Shown piece by piece: positions 58,604 through 64,000 of a stretch of 64,000 nt of DNA. A program made the translations under genes and the position numbers. Within the stretch, counting starts at the first letter, position 1, and each line of letters begins with the position of its first letter. The notes beneath the pieces were generated by a model. That model did no database searches. It saw nothing but the letters and a program-made list of their open reading frames with translations, and was not told the origin of the DNA. Source of the DNA: RGIG3102 sp964525015 (GTDB taxonomy: Bacteria > Bacillota > Clostridia > Oscillospirales > Ruminococcaceae); NCBI GenBank assembly GCA_964525015.1, contig CAZGFY010000006.1, forward strand, positions 19,236-83,235, in the 5' to 3' direction.

Positions 58604-60280
58604 ATGAAAAAAAGAATTATTGCAACACTTTTAGCTTCAGCTATGATTTTAGCAACTGCTTGTTCATCAAATGAGCCAGTGGAACAAACGGTATTAAAAG
58701 GTACAGCTAAAGGATACGGTGGCGAATTAAAAGTTGAAGTGACACTAGAAGGTGAAACTATCGTTGGTATTGGTGTGACTGAGCACAAAGAAACAGACGG
58801 AATAGGAACTCCTGCAATTGATGAAATTCCAATGGCAATCATCCAAGCAAACTCAACTGATGTTGATGTAGTGGCTGGGGCAACTGTTACAAGTACTGCT
58901 ATTATTAATGCAGTTAACAATGCACTAGATCCAGAAAAATATCCAGCGGAAGAAATAGTTGAGGGTGAAGTTTTAAAAGAAGTTACACCACAAACTGCAA
59001 CAACTTTATATCAAGGAACTGGTATGTCTTCAACAGCAGAAAGACTAAACCAAAGCACTGATGATCAAGAAGGTAGTTTCTTTTATCAAAACAAAGTGTA
59101 TGCAAATGCAATTTTTGATGAAAATGGTACAATTATCAATCTAACAATTGATCAAGTTGAAACAGGTACACCAAATATTAAAAATCCATATATGCCTCAT
59201 TTTTACGGCTGGCCAGGTCAAACTTACAATCACGATGGGGATCATGATGGAGTAGTGGATGAGCAAATTGAAATAACAGAAGAAGTGTTTTTAAATCAAT
59301 TTAGCGAATGGAAAACAAAAAGAGAACGTGGCGAAACATATATGATGACTTCAGGTTCTTGGTCTTCACAAATGAATGCATTTGAAACTCTATTTACAGG
59401 AATGACAGTTGAAGAAGTGGAAGCTTGGTATGTAGCGTATACTTCAGATGTTAACGGGCGTCCATTAAATATGGTGGAAGGTGCTCCAGAAGAAGATGTT
59501 ACAAAATTTGAAGCATTAACAGAAGAAGAACAAGCTATGCTAACAGATTTAACTGCGTCAGCGTCAATGAGTGTTAACGATGCACATGGTAATGTTGTAG
59601 AAGCAATAGTTGATGCGTTTGAGCAAAAAGAAGAAATCACAGCTACTGAAATAGCAAAAGAAGGTTTTGGAGCAAGTTTTGTTGGAAGAGTAGGCCCTGG
59701 TAGTGATGAAACAGGAACATCTGTTTATTCATTTAATGAAACATTTGTTTACGCAACATTTGATAGCGAAGATAGAATTGTTTCATTAAATACTAATGTT
59801 TATGAAATTATGACTCCAAACTATGATGGTACGGATAAATCAGTGTTTATCGGCTGGCCAGGCACAAGCTACAATGATGAAACTGGAACTTTAGTGGAAT
59901 CAACAGAAGAAAATATGAAAGAAAATGCTAACAATTGGACTACTAAAAATGAAAAAGGCGATTCATATGTAATGGGAGCTGGTTCATGGGAAGCTCAAAT
60001 GGATGCATTCGAAGAATTATTTATTGGCATGACAGCAGCAGAGGTACAAGAGTGGTATGATACTTATACTTCTGATGTTAATGGACGCCCTTTAAAGGCA
60101 GATTCAAGCAATGAAGAAGATATTGCAAAATATGATGCACTAACAGAAGAAGAAAAAACAATGCTAACAGATTTAACTGCTTCTGCGACTATGAGCTTAA
60201 ACGATGCTCATGGTGATATAGTTAAAGCGATAGTTAATGCTTTTGATAATAGTCGCCCAGTTGATATTACAGTTGGGTAA
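58604..60280 (+). CDS. Lipoprotein with three FMN_bind-like domains (PplA-like)
   Basis: The 558 residues begin with a lipoprotein signal (Cys20). Residues 30-110 are an FMN_bind domain: GYGGELKVEVTLEGETIVGIGV and DVVAGATVTS, the D-x-x-x-G-A-T motif on which ApbE attaches FMN to Thr94. Two longer repeats of about 200 residues follow (about 133-340 and 345-550), each starting with a similar beta-hairpin (YANAIFDENGTIINLTI; YATFDSEDRIVSLNTNV), carrying a G-W-P-G and DVNGRPL signature, and ending DLTASASMS (319-323) or DLTASATMS. These match the same motif, with Ser or Thr at the acceptor site. It probably carries electrons outside the membrane. No ApbE gene is in the window. Confidence 0.85.
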   Translation: MKKRIIATLLASAMILATACSSNEPVEQTVLKGTAKGYGGELKVEVTLEGETIVGIGVTEHKETDGIGTPAIDEIPMAIIQANSTDVDVVAGATVTSTAIINAVNNALDPEKYPAEEIVEGEVLKEVTPQTATTLYQGTGMSSTAERLNQSTDDQEGSFFYQNKVYANAIFDENGTIINLTIDQVETGTPNIKNPYMPHFYGWPGQTYNHDGDHDGVVDEQIEITEEVFLNQFSEWKTKRERGETYMMTSGSWSSQMNAFETLFTGMTVEEVEAWYVAYTSDVNGRPLNMVEGAPEEDVTKFEALTEEEQAMLTDLTASASMSVNDAHGNVVEAIVDAFEQKEEITATEIAKEGFGASFVGRVGPGSDETGTSVYSFNETFVYATFDSEDRIVSLNTNVYEIMTPNYDGTDKSVFIGWPGTSYNDETGTLVESTEENMKENANNWTTKNEKGDSYVMGAGSWEAQMDAFEELFIGMTAAEVQEWYDTYTSDVNGRPLKADSSNEEDIAKYDALTEEEKTMLTDLTASATMSLNDAHGDIVKAIVNAFDNSRPVDITVG

Positions 60281-60299
60281 TTATATGTAACAATTTGAT

Positions 60300-60341
60300 A
60301 AATAACAGTAAGCTATAAGAATTTATGGTTTACTGTTATTT
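60300..60341 (+). terminator. Terminator of the FMN lipoprotein gene
   Basis: AAATAACAGTAA and TTACTGTTATTT form a 12-bp stem extendable by G-U pairs to 17, then TTTT and GG-TTTT. Confidence 0.75.
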
Positions 60342-60746
60342 TTTGGTTTTATAGGATAAATAATATTGAATTTTACAAAAAACATTTAAATTAATCTAGA
60401 TGTAATGTTTTTTATGGAATTTTAATTAAATCCCAATATATGAAAATAATTACCTTAAAATGGAAAATATTAAAGAAAATCGATACTTAAAATATTTTAA
60501 CTATTTTAAGGCTGAAAACCTTAGAAAACACTGATAAATACTGAAAAAAATGATTAAATTTAACACTTGAATTGATTTAGTCAACTTGCATATAAAATTA
60601 GAAAAAAATTCCTTTAAAATGTATAAGTCTACAATTTTTTCAAAAAACACCATTTTAATTGACCTGTGTAACACAAATGTAACAAAAATATGTTAAATTA
60701 GGTAGCACGGAACAAATAAACCGAAAAAATATTAGGAGGATTTAAA
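60342..60746 (+). other. Long AT-rich leader/control region of the surface protein gene
   Basis: No gene seen. A weak hairpin (TAAGG/CCTTA near 60508-60523) and a TTGAAT/TATAAA promoter at 60567-60596 would give a leader of about 145 bases. TGTAACA occurs twice with an 11-base period at 60667 and 60678, overlapping the 11-base palindrome TGTGTAACACA at 60665-60675. Confidence 0.5.
60567..60596 (+). promoter_or_regulatory. Candidate promoter of the surface protein gene
   Basis: TTGAAT, 18 bases, TATAAA. The TGTAACA direct repeats lie downstream of it, where a bound regulator would repress, unless a second promoter nearer the gene is used. Confidence 0.45.
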
Positions 60747-63700
60747 ATGAGAGATTTCATAACAAAAATTAAAAATGACAATCTTTTCAAAAGAGCAACT
60801 AGCTTACTACTAGCTTTCTCAATACTGTTTTCAACAGTGAGTGGTAGTATGCCAGTATCAGCGACAAACACAATTAGCTCAAATGCTGAAACAGTTATAA
60901 ACACAAATAACTTTACAGCAACTTTTAACACTACCCTTATAGATGGAACAGAGGTTATCGACCTTGCTGTTACCCCAAGTTTAGAAGGAGTAGAGATACT
61001 TAATATCACAACACCAGATGGTATAGTTGTTGATGGAAGTATGGCAACATATTTTGTGCCTGAAAATGGTGAGCAAAACTTTGTTGTAACTTATAATGCA
61101 CCAGAAGTGCAAGAAGAAGTAGATTCAGAAGAAGTAACTTCATCAAGTGAAGAAACATCTTCAGAAGAAGTAACTTCATCAAGTGAAGAAACATCTTCAG
61201 AAGAAGTAATTTCATCAAGCGAAGAAGTATCTTCAGAAGAAGTAACTTCATCAAGTGAAGAAGTATCTTCAGAAGAAGTAGCTTCATCAAGTGAAGAAAC
61301 ATCTTCAGAAGAAGTAGCTTCATCAAGCGAAGAAACATCTTCAGAAGAAGTAGTTACATCAAGCGAAGAAGTATCTTCATTAAATGTTGAAGGTATGTCT
61401 TACAAGCCAATGACTCAAGATTTAACAACTTCATCAAGCGAAGAAACATCTTCACAAGAAATTAAGGAAGAAATTAAAACAGAAATTACAACTCAAACAG
61501 CACTATTTACTTATAATGCTGTATTAAAAGGAGTAGTTAATGTTGAAATACTAAACCAATCTTTAGAAAACAGCGAATTAATCGGTGTGTCACCAATTCT
61601 TTTAGATGGTGCTGAAGTTGTTAGTATGCAATTAACTGGGTATGAAGATATTAAATCTGAAGATTTAGATGGAATGCAAGCTTTTGAAATTCCAGCTGAT
61701 AGATTATCAGAAGATGGCAGATACAATCTTGAAGTAGTATTTACTTTTAATTCAAAAACCTACACAGCTAATTTTAGCTATACACTAACTGAAACAGCTA
61801 ATTTTGCAAATGTTTTATCTGCTTCAGGTGCTAGAAGTGGTTCAGGTACAATGGCAGACCCATACATTATGTATGAAGGCGACACAATGACTTTAACAGT
61901 GTCTGGAAATGAAATTCCAAGCTACTGGTCAGAAAGTAGCGCTGGAATTGATTTAACAGAAAAAGGTGCAGTTAAAACTACTACTGTAAAATCTTTAGGC
62001 GGTACAGGTACAGCAACAATCACAGCAACTTTCGATGGTTGGTTTGAGTTTGAATTCTTTTACATTGAAATAATCAAAAAACCTGTAACAGCAAAAGACC
62101 CTGTGAATTCAAATGAAGCAGGAACAGTTAAGGTTAATAAATCAGCTGAGTGGACTGATTATACTAATAAAGAAGCTAATATAACATTTGATTTAACAGG
62201 TGTTCCAAGAGAAACTGGATATGATGTAATTATAGTTTTAGATCAATCAGGTAGTATGATAAATGAGTATGCAACGGCTAAAACAGCAGTTAATAACCTA
62301 GCTGCAGATTTATTAAAAAATCAATATAACAGAGTTGGTTTAGTATTGTTTGAAGGCAGTAAAGGACTATTAGGAATTAATGCTTCAAATGATACAACGC
62401 TAGTTCCTTTAACAAATAGTCTATCATCTATACAAAGTGTAGTTAATAGTAGTACAGCAGATGGCGGAACAAACTATACATCAGCGTTAAGAATGGTTGA
62501 AGGTATAGCAGCAGCTAATAAGGGAACAAATAGAGAACTACATGTAATATTTGTAACTGATGGTGCACCAGGATCAAATGGTGAATCAGCGGACGCTCCT
62601 GAATGGAATGGCGTTGCAGAAGCAAAGGAATTAAAAACAACATATGGTGCAAAAATTCATACAGTTGGATTTGATAGCATTTCAGCAGAAGGTAAAACTT
62701 TGCTAGAAACAACAATTGCAAGTTCAAAAGAAAATGTAAATATTATTAACAGTGCAAGCGATTTAACTAATACTTTTAATAAAATATTAGCAGGAATTCA
62801 ATACGCTGCAACAAATGCAACTCTAACAGATGTACTTTCAGAACATTTCAAAATTGATACAAATAAACCATTGCCAGCAGGAGTTACAATTGACCCAGCT
62901 GATACAACAGGTAAAACATTGAAATTCGATTTTGATAAAATCACAGCTGCAACTACTACAATAACAATTCCAGTTGTGGTTGATGGTAATTTAACTGAAG
63001 GCGAATATGATACAAATGAATCAGCAAGTTTTACCTATACAGATATAAACGGAAAACCAGCTGAAAAAAATGATACATTACCATTATCAAAACCAGATAT
63101 TCAAAAGCCTAATCTATCAATTGAACAAGGTAGTATAGAAGTTGTTTACTATTTAGTTGATGAAGATGGAAATTTCTTAAGCGAACTTGAAACATCAACA
63201 ACAGTTGACGGTGCAAAAAACTGGCATTTTGATTATTCAGTTAATGGAACTACAGCACTAGACTATACAACATACACAGTTGATGGAAATTACTTCTTAT
63301 CAACACAACAATCATTAAATGGATATTCACTATATACAGCTAACACGACTTATCCTACGACTCAAACAACTAACCTAACTCTAGGAAACCCAGATTCAAC
63401 TGTGAAATTCTTAGTTACTAAAAATTCTACTGAATATACAGTGACATATGATCCAAATGGAGGGTCTTATAAAGCTGGAACAGTTGCAGGTGATTATGTT
63501 TACACAGTACAAAACGGAACTCAGCATACTGCAAAGGCTTTTGACTTTACAGCGCCTGAAGGAAAAATGTTTAGTCACTGGGGTGTAACTCCGACAGCAA
63601 CAATAGCAGGATATAATGAAGGAACACCAATTCCTAATACTTCAAATAGAGATATAACTCTTTATGCTATTTATGAAGATGCAGAATTTACTATTACATA

Positions 63701-64000
63701 CTATGATAATGCAAATTTCTTAGATAATAGTGCAATAAACGAAGAAAAAGTTGTAACTATAGAAGGTGGCAAATCAGCTTCAACAATAACTTTTGATGCT
63801 TCAGGCTTTACAGCACCAACTGGATATGAATTTATTGGTTGGGGTCTAACACCTGATGCATTCGCAACAGACGTATATGATGAAAATGATGCTTTAGGTA
63901 TAATTGCAACTGACTGGGAATTATATGCAATTTATCAAGTTGCAAAATACACAGTAAGTTTTGATGTGACAGGAACAGCACCAAGTGCATACCCAACACC
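60747..64000 (+). CDS. Giant secreted vWA / InlB-repeat surface protein, N-terminal 1084 codons
   Basis: The frame stays open to the window end. AGGAGG precedes the ATG. A signal peptide (about 1-43, SLLLAFSILFSTVSGSMPVSA) is followed by a Ser/Glu-rich stretch (about 127-210) of seven 12-residue repeats, and beta-rich domains. A von Willebrand A domain begins near residue 490: YDVIIVLDQSGSM is the MIDAS D-x-S-x-S, with GGTNYTSAL and FVTDGAPG completing it. From about residue 890, repeats of the InlB/Flg_new type follow (YTVTYDPNGGSY... HWGVTP... LYAIYED; FTITYYDNAN... GYEFIGWGLTP... LYAIYQ). It is likely an adhesin or pilus-like tip protein. The anchor (LPxTG or other) is outside the window. 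Confidence 0.9.
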   Translation, partial: MRDFITKIKNDNLFKRATSLLLAFSILFSTVSGSMPVSATNTISSNAETVINTNNFTATFNTTLIDGTEVIDLAVTPSLEGVEILNITTPDGIVVDGSMATYFVPENGEQNFVVTYNAPEVQEEVDSEEVTSSSEETSSEEVTSSSEETSSEEVISSSEEVSSEEVTSSSEEVSSEEVASSSEETSSEEVASSSEETSSEEVVTSSEEVSSLNVEGMSYKPMTQDLTTSSSEETSSQEIKEEIKTEITTQTALFTYNAVLKGVVNVEILNQSLENSELIGVSPILLDGAEVVSMQLTGYEDIKSEDLDGMQAFEIPADRLSEDGRYNLEVVFTFNSKTYTANFSYTLTETANFANVLSASGARSGSGTMADPYIMYEGDTMTLTVSGNEIPSYWSESSAGIDLTEKGAVKTTTVKSLGGTGTATITATFDGWFEFEFFYIEIIKKPVTAKDPVNSNEAGTVKVNKSAEWTDYTNKEANITFDLTGVPRETGYDVIIVLDQSGSMINEYATAKTAVNNLAADLLKNQYNRVGLVLFEGSKGLLGINASNDTTLVPLTNSLSSIQSVVNSSTADGGTNYTSALRMVEGIAAANKGTNRELHVIFVTDGAPGSNGESADAPEWNGVAEAKELKTTYGAKIHTVGFDSISAEGKTLLETTIASSKENVNIINSASDLTNTFNKILAGIQYAATNATLTDVLSEHFKIDTNKPLPAGVTIDPADTTGKTLKFDFDKITAATTTITIPVVVDGNLTEGEYDTNESASFTYTDINGKPAEKNDTLPLSKPDIQKPNLSIEQGSIEVVYYLVDEDGNFLSELETSTTVDGAKNWHFDYSVNGTTALDYTTYTVDGNYFLSTQQSLNGYSLYTANTTYPTTQTTNLTLGNPDSTVKFLVTKNSTEYTVTYDPNGGSYKAGTVAGDYVYTVQNGTQHTAKAFDFTAPEGKMFSHWGVTPTATIAGYNEGTPIPNTSNRDITLYAIYEDAEFTITYYDNANFLDNSAINEEKVVTIEGGKSASTITFDASGFTAPTGYEFIGWGLTPDAFATDVYDENDALGIIATDWELYAIYQVAKYTVSFDVTGTAPSAYPT
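61125..61376 (+). repeat. Seven tandem 36-bp repeats encoding Ser/Glu linker
   Basis: Unit begins TCAGAAGAAGTAACTTCATC and encodes SEEVTSSSEETS with few substitutions across seven copies; a partial copy lies near 61427-61455. Such in-frame repeats can expand or contract by slippage without breaking the gene. Confidence 0.85.

Noticed and set aside
61006..61338. Leucine-rich open frame on the minus strand across the surface-protein repeats
   Set aside because: It is the mirror image of the 36-bp Ser/Glu repeat, has no ribosome site and lies wholly inside a clear plus-strand gene.
1..64000. tRNA, rRNA, CRISPR arrays, insertion sequences, phage or defence islands
   Set aside because: None could be supported by reading both strands; the gene content is mostly core genome.

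Overview
The window is AT-rich, gene-dense DNA of low-GC Gram-positive type, almost certainly from an anaerobic, probably spore-forming member of the Clostridia. Supporting evidence: strong Shine-Dalgarno sites before nearly every gene, PolC as replicative polymerase, an mreBCD-pbp2-minD-mgsA block, zapA next to a U32 peptidase gene, a DUF4321 gene before maf, a gerA-type germinant receptor operon, and lipoproteins with Gram-positive lipoboxes. I see no rRNA, tRNA, CRISPR array, phage or insertion sequence. The species cannot be named from this.

Layout. 1-4020 (minus) is a translationally coupled glycan operon: GT-C-like membrane protein, small membrane protein, GT4, and GT2 (cut by the window edge). 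4225-6227 is a divergent YeiH-type exporter and LysR regulator with two related inverted repeats between them. 6314-10694 (minus) is pgk-tpiA-gpmI-racemase. 10925-14231 (minus) is choline uptake (BCCT) plus a winged-helix/LicC/LicA fusion that makes CDP-choline, with two matching operator-like sites. 14517-18709 (minus) is maltodextrin/glycogen use (glgP and a GH13 enzyme). 18967-28439 (plus) is cell division and shape: zapA, U32, DUF4321, maf, mreBCD, pbp2, a MinD-like ATPase without MinC, mgsA and a zinc-ribbon protein.

28587-32476 is a two-component system divergent from an htrA protease, resembling CssRS-HtrA of Bacillus. 32594-35040 holds a Zn-macrodomain/SirTM pair (reversible ADP-ribosylation) divergent from a protein with a C-terminal winged helix whose only credible start is an ATA codon. 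Then come xpt, a polysaccharide deacetylase, a tandem pair of near-identical amidohydrolases with a small membrane protein, and a lipoprotein. 40342-52360 (plus) is the pyrH-frr-uppS-cdsA-dxr-rseP-ispG-polC block, with a GT-C-like gene inserted between uppS and cdsA. 52408-55140 holds a TIM-barrel protein, a small protein, nrdR and a YetF pair. 55240-58514 is a compact gerA-type operon. 58604-60280 is a lipoprotein with three FMN-attachment-like motifs behind a perfect consensus promoter. The right edge is the start of a giant vWA/InlB-repeat surface protein.

The most interesting signals are: the self-contained choline module with its own DNA-binding domain and operators; the macrodomain/SirTM pair with no lipoyl carrier or ligase beside it; the ATA start; the tri-motif flavin lipoprotein (PplA-like, possible extracellular electron transfer); and a MinD that lacks both its membrane-targeting tail and MinC.
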